Assembly: GCA_002329645.1 (NCBI GenBank) | Contig: DCTS01000052.1 | Coordinates: 1-6,224, forward strand | Source of the DNA: Lachnoclostridium sp. UBA1434 | Lineage (GTDB): Bacteria; Bacillota; Clostridia; Lachnospirales; Lachnospiraceae | Reading direction: 5' to 3' | DNA length: 6,224 bases | In this document: piece after piece, positions 1 to 6,224 of the stretch | How positions within the stretch are numbered: position 1 is the first letter of the stretch | Layout: the number at the start of each line of letters is the position of its first letter | Position numbers and translations under genes: made by a program | The notes under the pieces: generated by a model | Databases searched by the model: none | What the model was told of the DNA's origin: nothing | What the model saw: only the letters and a program-made list of their open reading frames with translations

Positions 1-151
1 AAATTAATCATTTTTCATGATTTAATATATCCATGCAAAATAGTAATCACCAGAAAGCCAACCTGTGAAAGCCAACCGGTTAATAATTATTCGTCCAAGT
101 TCTCCATTGTGTTATTACCGTCAGCGAAAAATCTTATGAATTTAAGTTCAG
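1..151. other. Noncoding sequence downstream of polC
   Basis: No convincing ORF is present on either strand. On the minus strand the short frames starting at ATG end within a few codons. Besides the 14-bp duplication it contains the palindrome AATAATTATT and, near the window edge, a weak AT-rich 6-bp hairpin (AATCAT / ATGATT, loop GAAAA) that is followed by only AATTT. That hairpin is too weak to call a terminator. Whether rimP-nusA or another gene follows polC cannot be told from here. Confidence 0.5.
53..80. repeat. 14-bp tandem duplication downstream of polC
   Basis: GAAAGCCAACCTGT (53-66) is followed directly by GAAAGCCAACCGGT (67-80), 13 of 14 identical, differing only at 64 versus 78. 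It lies about 70 bases past the polC stop. It is a direct repeat, so it does not itself make a terminator hairpin. The second copy overlaps the small palindrome AACCGGTT (74-81). No function can be assigned. Confidence 0.7.
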
Positions 152-3100
152 CTACTCCAGAAAATCCAGCAGTGACATCTGGTTGGTCATTGGCAGATCT
201 GAAAGCAGGCCCATCCTGACCATGTTGTCTACAACTGTTGAGCTTACCTTGCAGCGGTTCTTGAAGTCATCCAGCGAAAGGAATCTCCCCTCCTTCACTG
301 CTTCCACCACCGCATCTGCAGCCTTATCTCCAAGGCCGTCTATAGTGCTTAAGGACGGCATCAGCTTATTGCCTATTATCTGGAACTTGTGAGCTTTTGC
401 CGTGTATATGTCTATGGGCGTAAAGGAATACCCACGGGCATACATCTCCTGCACAATACGCATATCCTTATAAGTGTCCTGCTCCTTCTTTGAAAGGCTG
501 TTCATTCTACGTTTGTAGTCCGATATATACTGCTCCAGCTTCTCCTTTCCGAAGCACATCAGCTCGTAGTTAAAGGCCGAGGCACGGATTGAGAAATATG
601 CGGCATAATATGCAAGCGGATAATATACCTTAAAATATGCTATACGGAAGGCCATCATGACATACGCTGCGGCATGGGCCTTTGGGAACATGTACTTTAT
701 CTTCTTGCAGGATTCGATATACCAGTCCGGAACCTCTGCTGCCAGCATTGCCTCCTCCATCTCTGGTGTAAGGCCTTTACCCTTACGGACACTTTCCATA
801 ATCTTAAATGATATGCCCGGATCCATGCCCTTTCCCATAAGGTATATCAGCATGTCGTCTCTGGTACATATGGCGGTGGCCAGGGTACATGTCCCGCTTT
901 TAATTAGTGTCTGTGCATTGCCTAGCCATACATCCGTACCATGGGATAAACCGGATATGCGCACCAGGTCCGAAAAGGTTTTGGGCTTGGCCTCCTTTAC
1001 CATCTGCATTACAAAGTCTGTGCCGAACTCCGGAATTCCAAGACAGCCCAGCTCGCATCCGTCTATATCCGAGGGCTTAATCCCAAGAGCCGAGGTGTCA
1101 TGGAACAGGGACAGCACCTGCTTGTCATCCAGATGTATCTTTCTTGCGTCATAGCCGGTCAGATCCTCCAGCATCCTTATCATGGTGGGATCATCATGGC
1201 CGAGTATATCAAGCTTAAGCAGGTTGTGATCTATTGAATGATAATCAAAATGCGTCGTTACCGTCTTTGAAGTCATATCATTGGCAGGATGCTGTACAGG
1301 TGTGAAGGAATAGATATTCTCTCCATGGGGCAGAACTACTATGCCGCCCGGATGCTGTCCCGTGGTTCTCTTTACGCCCACCAGGCCTGCCACAAGCCGG
1401 TCTATTTCCGCATTGCGCTTGTGTATGCCGCGCTCCTCGAAATAATTCTTAACATAACCGTAAGCGGTCTTGTCTGCCAGCGTACCAATGGTTCCTGCCC
1501 GGAAGGTATGGCCTTCTCCGAAAATAACCTCCGTATAATCATGAGCCATACTCTGATATTCACCGGAGAAGTTAAGGTCTATATCCGGCTCCTTGTCCCC
1601 GTCAAAGCCAAGAAAGGTTTCAAATGGTATGTCATGCCCTTCCTTAAGCAGCTCTGCGCCGCATACCGGGCATTTCCTGTCCGGCATATCACAACCGGAG
1701 CTTCCTGAATATCTTTTAACCTCATCCGAATCGAAGTCGGTATAATGGCACAATGGACAGTAATAATGGGGAGGGAGCGGATTAACCTCGGTTATTCCTG
1801 CCAGGGTTACGACAAATGAGGAACCCACCGATCCCCTGGAGCCTACCAGATACCCGTCCTCATTGGATTTCTTAACCAGCTTTTGAGCAATCATGTACAT
1901 AACCGCAAAGCCGTTGGATATAATGGACTTCAGCTCATGCTCCAGTCTCTTTTCAACCTGTGCGGGAAGCGCTTCTCCGTATATGGAGTGGGCCTTGTCA
2001 TAGCATATCTGCTTTAATTCCTCCTCAGAATTCGGAAGCTTCGGCGGACATTTGTCCGGACGCACCGGCGATATCTTTTCAATCCGGGAAGCTATAAGGT
2101 TGGTATTGGTGATGACGACCTCCTCCGCCTTTTCTCTGCCAAGGTATGAAAATTCCTCCAGCATTTCCTCCGTAGTACGGAAATACAATGAAGCCTGCAT
2201 GTCTGCGTCCTTGTAACCCTGCCCTGCAAGTATAATCCTGCGGAATACCTCATCCTCCGGATCAAGAAAATGCACGTCGCATGTGGCTACCACCGGCTTG
2301 TTGTACTCCCTGCCCAGCTCTATTATCCTGTTATTGATGTTAATAAGGTCATCTCTGGTATTGATTTCCCTGTCATCGCTCCTGTCGCTTCTTATAAGGA
2401 ACTCATTGTTGCCCAGGGGCTGTATCTCCAGGTAATCATAGAAGTTTACAAGCCTTGCAAGCTGCTCGTGGGACTGGTTTGAAAGCACTGCCCTGTATAC
2501 CTCTCCTGCTTCGCAGGCAGAACCCACCAGAAGCCCTTCCCGGCATTCCATCAGCAGGCTCTTGGGTATTCTGGGCCGCTTATTATAATATTCTATATGA
2601 GAAAGGGACACCATCTTGTAGAGGTTGACTCTTCCTATATCATTTTTTACAAGCAGTATTGCATGATAGACAGGAAGCTTGCGGATTGCCTCCGCCGACA
2701 TCCTGCCAAGTCTGTCTATACCGCTTAAGCTTTCAACACCCTTTTCCGGAAGCATCGCAAGCAGCTTTAAGAATATCTCTGCTGCAGCCTCCGCATCATC
2801 CACCGCGCGGTGATGGTTTTCCAGGGACACATTAAGAGCCTTTGCCACGTAATTAAGCTTGTACCGGTTAAGATCCGGAAGCAGTATCCTTGCCAGTCCT
2901 ACCGTATCCACCACCGTAAATTCAGCCTCAAGGCCAAGGACCCTGGCGTTTTTCTGTATAAATCCCATGTCAAAGGATGCATTGTGGGCCACCATAGTAC
3001 AACCCCGGCAAAAATCCAGGAATTCAGGCAGAACCTTGTCTATGGAAGGCGCATCGGCCACCATTACGTCATTGATGCCTGTAAGCTGTTCTATATTATA

Positions 3101-4909
3101 GGGTATCGTAATTCCGGGATTAATGAAGCTGCTGAATCTGTCTGCAATCTCTCCATTTGAAAGCTTTACTGCGCCAATCTCGATGATCCTGTCGCTGCTC
3201 TGGGAAAAGCCCGTCGTCTCTATATCGAATACAACATAATCACTGTTTAAGGATTGTCCCATGGGATTGGTTACGACCTCCTTAATATCGTCAACAAGAT
3301 ATGCCTCCATGCCGTAGATAACCTTGAACTCCTCAGCTCTTTTCTTAAGCTCTGCATCGGTGAAATTCTTCGGATTAATTGCATGGCTGGCATCGGGAAA
3401 GGCCTGTACCACCCCGTGGTCCGTTATTGCAATAGCCGGATGCCCCCAATCGAATGCACGCCTAATAAGCTTGGTTACATCTGTAACAGCATCCATATCG
3501 CTCATCATTGTGTGGGCATGCAGCTCCACCCTCTTAACATCAGCCTTGTCGGTCCTGACCGTAGTGAAATCAGGTATCTCTCTTATTCCGACGACGGAGC
3601 CTATGGTAATGTCATGGTCATAATTATCCATCTGTGCAATGCCTTTAAGTGAATAGAAGGAATCCACCTTCAGGACTTCCAGTATCTCATCCAGCCTTTC
3701 AGCCGGGCAGTAAAGCTTTACCTTGATGGAATCGGTGTAATCAGATATCACAAATGATATGAAGCATTTATCATTGCCGATTGGTCTGGAATCCAGCTTT
3801 ATTATCCTTCCCCTGATTACAACCTCGCCAATCTCGTCTATAATATCGCATATGGGTATAATATGACCCTCAAAATTCCTCCCGTAAACTATTGAAGGGT
3901 CATTCGGAAGCTTTGAGCCTTTTTTATAAAACTTTGACTTCGCACCATTATTATTCCCGGCCTTCCCCGCCGATCCGTTACCGTTACCGTTCTTAAATCC
4001 GTTGCCGGTACCGTTCTTGAATCCATTACTGTTACCATTCTTAACTCCATTGCTGTTACCATTGTTGCCGGAAACGTTCTTTATTCCATTACCGGTGCCA
4101 TTGCTATACCCGTTACCGGAGCCGTTGCTATATCCGTTTACAGAGCCGCTGTCCGGGCGGGTATATTCGTAAGCCGGCAGTGAATGTCTTTCCATATCCT
4201 CATCATAGGAATTACCTCCATTCGTGGAGTTATTCCTAATCGTGGAGCTTCCATTACTCATGGAGTTGTCCCGGGTCGAGGATCTATCGCTGTCCGGTAA
4301 GTTATTCCAAGCCAGAGAGCTGTCCCCATCCAGAGAGTTATCACCATCCGGTGATATATACCCGCCCGTGGGATTATCTTCAGCCCGGGAGCTTATATTC
4401 CTTTTCTTTTCCTTTGGTTCTGTATAATTTAACTTAACCCTGATGTCATATCCAAATCTTTCAGTGAAGACGCCATATAAGAATTCCTTAAGCCTGGGAG
4501 CCTTCTCTCTGGTAATGCAGCTGTCAATAACATTTATATTTATATCCGTATCACTGAATGTCACCTGTGCACTCTCCAGGATATGGCAGGCGACAATGCT
4601 GTCCTCTGCCAGTTCCTCGAGTATGCTGTCCTTATACATAGAATACAGCTTCTTTGCATCCTTCTGATCCGTAAGCGTAAAGCACGGCTTAAGTACCGCT
4701 TTTCTTCCTGTATGTAAAAAGAGCTGCCCATTAAGCAGTTCTTCCATTTTCCTGATATTACTCCTGCTTATCAGATGGCTGCTTCGTATGTAAATATGTA
4801 TATCCCCGCTGTCCTTTGAAGCAATCAGCTTCTCCACATCAACATCCTCAAAAAGCTTCTTTAGTTCTCCATCTGCCGATAATTTATCGAAGGTCTCAAA
4901 AAAAAGCAT
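152..4909 (-). CDS. polC: DNA polymerase III alpha subunit, PolC type (Gram-positive replicative polymerase with proofreading exonuclease)
   Basis: This is the replicase that extends DNA at the fork and proofreads it, held on DNA by the beta clamp. Domains in order: N-terminal domain (about 1-165); N/G/S-rich repeat linker (about 168-335); OB-fold (about 341-450); PHP domain with likely metal ligands H464, H466, D473, H498, E535, D878 and H880, split by a DEDDh exonuclease (about 555-720) with D562, E564, D647, H700 and D705; polymerase core with the SRGSVGSS loop (1024-1031), a zinc-finger cysteine set C1051/C1054/C1080/C1083, catalytic D1109, D1111 and D1234, and the LSHGTDVWLGNAQ segment (1321-1333); a helix-hairpin-helix-like tail; and a C-terminal clamp-binding motif QMSLL (1577-1581). 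Nothing is truncated or missing. The ATG is well supported: GGAG lies 7 nt upstream, and an in-frame stop (4940-4942) leaves no other start codon. At 1585 residues it exceeds B. subtilis PolC (about 1437), mainly through the repeat linker. It follows ispG on the same strand after 121 bases. Confidence 0.98.
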   Translation of the reverse strand: MLFFETFDKLSADGELKKLFEDVDVEKLIASKDSGDIHIYIRSSHLISRSNIRKMEELLNGQLFLHTGRKAVLKPCFTLTDQKDAKKLYSMYKDSILEELAEDSIVACHILESAQVTFSDTDININVIDSCITREKAPRLKEFLYGVFTERFGYDIRVKLNYTEPKEKKRNISSRAEDNPTGGYISPDGDNSLDGDSSLAWNNLPDSDRSSTRDNSMSNGSSTIRNNSTNGGNSYDEDMERHSLPAYEYTRPDSGSVNGYSNGSGNGYSNGTGNGIKNVSGNNGNSNGVKNGNSNGFKNGTGNGFKNGNGNGSAGKAGNNNGAKSKFYKKGSKLPNDPSIVYGRNFEGHIIPICDIIDEIGEVVIRGRIIKLDSRPIGNDKCFISFVISDYTDSIKVKLYCPAERLDEILEVLKVDSFYSLKGIAQMDNYDHDITIGSVVGIREIPDFTTVRTDKADVKRVELHAHTMMSDMDAVTDVTKLIRRAFDWGHPAIAITDHGVVQAFPDASHAINPKNFTDAELKKRAEEFKVIYGMEAYLVDDIKEVVTNPMGQSLNSDYVVFDIETTGFSQSSDRIIEIGAVKLSNGEIADRFSSFINPGITIPYNIEQLTGINDVMVADAPSIDKVLPEFLDFCRGCTMVAHNASFDMGFIQKNARVLGLEAEFTVVDTVGLARILLPDLNRYKLNYVAKALNVSLENHHRAVDDAEAAAEIFLKLLAMLPEKGVESLSGIDRLGRMSAEAIRKLPVYHAILLVKNDIGRVNLYKMVSLSHIEYYNKRPRIPKSLLMECREGLLVGSACEAGEVYRAVLSNQSHEQLARLVNFYDYLEIQPLGNNEFLIRSDRSDDREINTRDDLININNRIIELGREYNKPVVATCDVHFLDPEDEVFRRIILAGQGYKDADMQASLYFRTTEEMLEEFSYLGREKAEEVVITNTNLIASRIEKISPVRPDKCPPKLPNSEEELKQICYDKAHSIYGEALPAQVEKRLEHELKSIISNGFAVMYMIAQKLVKKSNEDGYLVGSRGSVGSSFVVTLAGITEVNPLPPHYYCPLCHYTDFDSDEVKRYSGSSGCDMPDRKCPVCGAELLKEGHDIPFETFLGFDGDKEPDIDLNFSGEYQSMAHDYTEVIFGEGHTFRAGTIGTLADKTAYGYVKNYFEERGIHKRNAEIDRLVAGLVGVKRTTGQHPGGIVVLPHGENIYSFTPVQHPANDMTSKTVTTHFDYHSIDHNLLKLDILGHDDPTMIRMLEDLTGYDARKIHLDDKQVLSLFHDTSALGIKPSDIDGCELGCLGIPEFGTDFVMQMVKEAKPKTFSDLVRISGLSHGTDVWLGNAQTLIKSGTCTLATAICTRDDMLIYLMGKGMDPGISFKIMESVRKGKGLTPEMEEAMLAAEVPDWYIESCKKIKYMFPKAHAAAYVMMAFRIAYFKVYYPLAYYAAYFSIRASAFNYELMCFGKEKLEQYISDYKRRMNSLSKKEQDTYKDMRIVQEMYARGYSFTPIDIYTAKAHKFQIIGNKLMPSLSTIDGLGDKAADAVVEAVKEGRFLSLDDFKNRCKVSSTVVDNMVRMGLLSDLPMTNQMSLLDFLE
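3965..4147 (-). repeat. Degenerate 24-bp tandem repeat (about 7.6 units) inside polC
   Basis: Units begin at 3965, 3989, 4013, 4037, 4076, 4100 and 4124; a shortened 15-bp unit lies at 4061-4075. Adjacent units 4013-4036 and 4037-4060 agree at 20 of 24 positions. The array encodes residues 255-315 of PolC as octapeptides: GSVNGYSN, GSGNGYSN, GTGNGIKN, VSGNN, GNSNGVKN, GNSNGFKN, GTGNGFKN, GNGNGSAG. The unit differs in length and sequence from the 18-bp array about 58 bp away. The product should be a flexible N/G-rich chain with periodic aromatic and lysine residues. Confidence 0.88.
4206..4403 (-). repeat. Degenerate 18-bp tandem repeat (about 11 units) inside polC
   Basis: On the plus strand, 11 consecutive 18-bp units fit a pattern near GTGGAGTTATCCCCATCC. 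The closest neighbours are 4314-4331 and 4332-4349, identical at 15 of 18 positions; outer units are more decayed. The array encodes residues 170-235 of PolC as hexapeptides such as DGDNSL, DGDSSL, TRDNSM, SNGSST and IRNNST. Each unit is a whole number of codons, so gain or loss of units keeps the polymerase frame. It occupies the first part of the linker after the N-terminal domain. Confidence 0.85.
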
Positions 4910-4914
4910 ACCGT

Positions 4915-4920
4915 CTCTCC
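4915..4920 (-). promoter_or_regulatory. Shine-Dalgarno sequence of polC
   Basis: The minus strand reads GGAGAG, with GGAG ending 7 nt before the polC ATG, which is near-ideal spacing. The preceding in-frame stop and the absence of any other ATG, GTG or TTG in between make this site the one that fixes the polC start. Confidence 0.85.
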
Positions 4921-4925
4921 GTTTC

Positions 4926-4994
4926 TTAAGTCTTTGCTTCTATTATGATTTTTTTCTCGAAATCATAATCACATATTACTTGTGCTCGCTTCAT
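4926..4994 (-). CDS. Possible 22-codon small ORF in the polC leader (function unknown)
   Basis: An ATG at 4992-4994 opens a 22-codon frame ending in TAA at 4926-4928, 16 nt before the polC ATG. The peptide is charged, starting MKRAQVICDYDF and ending IIIEAKT, with no cysteine pair, signal peptide or membrane segment. Only a weak ribosome-binding match (GTGAAG) lies upstream, and an in-frame TAA sits three codons before the ATG. Its end close to the polC Shine-Dalgarno would suit translational coupling or a leader peptide. A frame this short is easily open by chance, and the inverted repeat at 4942-4969 lies inside it. I do not recognise the peptide; this is a weak candidate. Confidence 0.2.
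   Translation of the reverse strand: MKRAQVICDYDFEKKIIIEAKT
4942..4969. repeat. Perfect 10-bp inverted repeat in the ispG-polC gap
   Basis: ATTATGATTT (4942-4951) and AAATCATAAT (4960-4969) are exact reverse complements around an 8-base spacer. In the polC mRNA leader this would form a 10-bp AT-rich hairpin with loop CGAGAAAA, about 30 nt before the start codon. No run of T follows on either strand and the stem is poor in G and C, so an intrinsic terminator is unlikely. An operator for a dimeric DNA-binding protein or a weak mRNA structure would fit, but neither is shown. Confidence 0.5.
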
Positions 4995-5030
4995 ATTTGA
5001 TTACTTCACTAATTTACTTTTATTTGCTCT

Positions 5031-6104
5031 TTAATCATCAACATCACTCGTATTCCAGTTTTCAAGCTCATCCTTCAGAACCTGCAAAAGCTCACCCTCA
5101 GGAACCTTGCGTATGATTTCACCCTTTTTAAACAGAAGTCCTTCCCCTATGCCTCCGGCAATGCCTATATCGGCTTCTTTGGATTCGCCCGGCCCGTTGA
5201 CCGCACAGCCCATTACGGCAACCTTGATGTCAAGATTCATGTCGGCAACAATTTTCTCGACCTGTGATACAAGCTTTATAAGGTCTATTTTGGTCCTTCC
5301 GCAGGTGGGGCAGGATACGACCTCAACCCCGCCCTTTCTTAAGCCGAGGGTTTTCAGGATAAGCCTTGCCGACCTGATCTCCTCAACCGGATCGCCGGTC
5401 AGGGAGACACGTATGGTATCTCCTATCCCCTGATATAATATTATTCCAAGGCCAAGGGCAGATTTGATATTGCCGGCATTTACGGTGCCCGCCTCGGTTA
5501 TTCCCACATGTAAAGGATAATCAGTCCTTTGAGCAATAAGCTCATGTGCTCTTATGCACATCATCACATCGGAGGACTTTATGCTTATAACAAGGTTGTC
5601 ATAGCCCATATCCTCAATCCTTGCAACCTTATCCAGGGCGCTTTCCACAAGGCCTTCAGCCGTCACATGGCCGTATTTTGCAATTAAATTCTTCTCAAGG
5701 GAGCCGCTGTTGACCCCGACACGTATTGGAATATTCCGCTCTCTTGCGGTTGATACCACTGCCTTAAGCTTCTCGTCGCCACCTATGTTGCCCGGATTGA
5801 TTCTAATCTTGTCGGCTCCGTTTTCAATAGCAGCTATTGCAAGCCTGTAATCAAAATGTATGTCCGCAATCAGTGGGATATTCATCTCCTTCTTAATAAC
5901 AGCCAGAGCTGAGGCAGCCTCCATGGAAGGAACGGCACAACGGATTATATCACAGCCTGCCGCTTCAAGCCGTCTGATCTGCTCCACGGTGGCGCTGATA
6001 TCCTCTGTCCTTGTATTGGTCATGGACTGTATAAGGACCGGATTGCCTCCGCCAATAACCCTGCTTCCTATTCTGATAACCCTTGTTTTATCCCTGTGAT
6101 TCAT
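5031..6104 (-). CDS. ispG: 4-hydroxy-3-methylbut-2-en-1-yl diphosphate synthase (IspG/GcpE)
   Basis: IspG carries out the penultimate step of the MEP pathway, the reductive conversion of methylerythritol cyclodiphosphate to HMBPP using a 4Fe-4S cluster and an external electron donor (flavodoxin or ferredoxin in bacteria). It is cytosolic. The 357-residue product has the bacterial two-domain layout. The N-terminal TIM barrel shows IQSMTNT (25-31), DIHFDYRLAI (81-90), RINPGNIG (101-108) and GVNSGSLEK (130-138). The C-terminal iron-sulfur domain has cluster cysteines C265 and C268 in CPTCGR and C300 in GCAVNGPGE, with E307 as the expected fourth ligand. Length is normal and there is no plant-type insertion. 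The start is forced: an in-frame TGA at 6114-6116 lies just upstream with no alternative start between. In Clostridia this gene commonly sits between rseP and polC, and polC does follow here. The gene ends in TAA. Confidence 0.98.
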   Translation of the reverse strand: MNHRDKTRVIRIGSRVIGGGNPVLIQSMTNTRTEDISATVEQIRRLEAAGCDIIRCAVPSMEAASALAVIKKEMNIPLIADIHFDYRLAIAAIENGADKIRINPGNIGGDEKLKAVVSTARERNIPIRVGVNSGSLEKNLIAKYGHVTAEGLVESALDKVARIEDMGYDNLVISIKSSDVMMCIRAHELIAQRTDYPLHVGITEAGTVNAGNIKSALGLGIILYQGIGDTIRVSLTGDPVEEIRSARLILKTLGLRKGGVEVVSCPTCGRTKIDLIKLVSQVEKIVADMNLDIKVAVMGCAVNGPGESKEADIGIAGGIGEGLLFKKGEIIRKVPEGELLQVLKDELENWNTSDVDD

Positions 6105-6224
6105 ACTATAATATCATCCTTTTGCTTTACGAGCTTTTTATTAGCTGCGTGGTTTCATACTATTCTTTACACTTTCATATATTAAACTGTCCGTTTTATT
6201 AAAGAAAACAAGTTTACGACTTTG
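6105..6224. other. AT-rich region upstream of ispG; possible upstream gene end or promoter
   Basis: On the minus strand two frames are open from the window edge: one for 27 codons to TAA TAA (6138-6143), ending ESVKNSMKPRS, and one for 13 codons to TAA (6182-6184), reading KVVNLFSLIKRTV. Clostridial synteny predicts the end of rseP here. The second frame could suit an RseP tail, but both are short enough to be open by chance. A weak promoter match, TTGTTT then TTTAAT with a 19-bp spacer, starts near 6212; the spacer is too long for a confident call. Confidence 0.25.
6117..6120 (-). promoter_or_regulatory. Probable Shine-Dalgarno sequence of ispG, with long spacing
   Basis: The minus strand reads AAAAGGATG, with AGGA as the core. 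Twelve nucleotides separate AGGA from the ispG ATG, longer than the usual 5-9, so initiation may be modest. An ATG overlaps this site (6115-6117) but opens only a three-codon frame ending at TAG (6106-6108), so it is not a start for ispG. Confidence 0.55.

Noticed and set aside
4..30. AT-rich hairpin near the window edge as the polC terminator
   Set aside because: Only about six A/T-dominated base pairs and a short AATTT tail; too weak to support a terminator.
657..1154. Open frame of 165 codons on the plus strand
   Set aside because: It lies wholly antisense to the conserved polymerase core of polC, has no family features, and is explained by the codon pattern of the real gene.
1289..1708. 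Open frame of 139 codons on the plus strand
   Set aside because: It is antisense to the catalytic and zinc-finger region of polC; the composition is that of a shadow frame.
3965..4147. Possible CRISPR-like array because of regular repeats
   Set aside because: Units are contiguous, degenerate, in frame with polC and have no unique spacers, so this is a coding minisatellite.
4224..4427. Plus-strand frame with repeated REL/MEL hexads that looks like a repeat protein
   Set aside because: The period of six residues is only the antisense reading of the 18-bp array in polC; there is no independent evidence for expression.
4942..4969. Intrinsic terminator between ispG and polC
   Set aside because: The stem is AT-rich and no T tract follows on either strand.
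4940..4975. Promoter for polC based on a TATGAT hexamer
   Set aside because: At 17 bp upstream the hexamer is AGCGAG, which does not resemble TTGACA, and there is no proper extended -10 motif.
5107..5433. Plus-strand frame of 108 codons rich in Ser and Pro
   Set aside because: It is antisense to the iron-sulfur domain of ispG, which is strongly conserved on the minus strand.

Overview
The window looks like a chromosomal fragment from a low-GC Gram-positive bacterium of the class Clostridia, most likely a Lachnospiraceae-type organism. Three things point there: a PolC-type replicative polymerase (PHP domain split by a DEDDh exonuclease), the gene order ispG then polC that is common in Clostridia, and the clostridial flavour of both proteins. 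The lineage is an inference from remembered family sequences. Both real genes are on the minus strand, so transcription runs from high to low coordinates.

In transcription order: 6224-6105 is an AT-rich stretch upstream of ispG, with no gene I can name. 6104-5031 is a complete ispG (4Fe-4S enzyme of the MEP isoprenoid pathway). 5030-4910 is a 121-base gap holding a perfect 10-bp inverted repeat, a possible 22-codon small ORF, and the polC Shine-Dalgarno sequence. 4909-152 is a complete polC with every catalytic motif I could check intact. 151-1 is noncoding sequence with a 14-bp tandem duplication and no convincing terminator.

The two genes serve different core processes: isoprenoid precursor synthesis and chromosome replication. 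They probably belong to the end of the conserved clostridial cluster frr-uppS-cdsA-dxr-rseP-ispG-polC, but only the last two members are visible.

I see no mobile element, CRISPR array, tRNA, rRNA or obvious new system. The most unusual structure is inside polC. The linker between the N-terminal domain and the OB-fold is about 165 residues of N/G/S/D-rich low-complexity sequence. It is built from two different in-frame minisatellites, one of about 11 units of 18 bp and one of about 7.6 units of 24 bp. This accounts for most of the excess of this PolC (1585 residues) over the Bacillus enzyme (about 1437).
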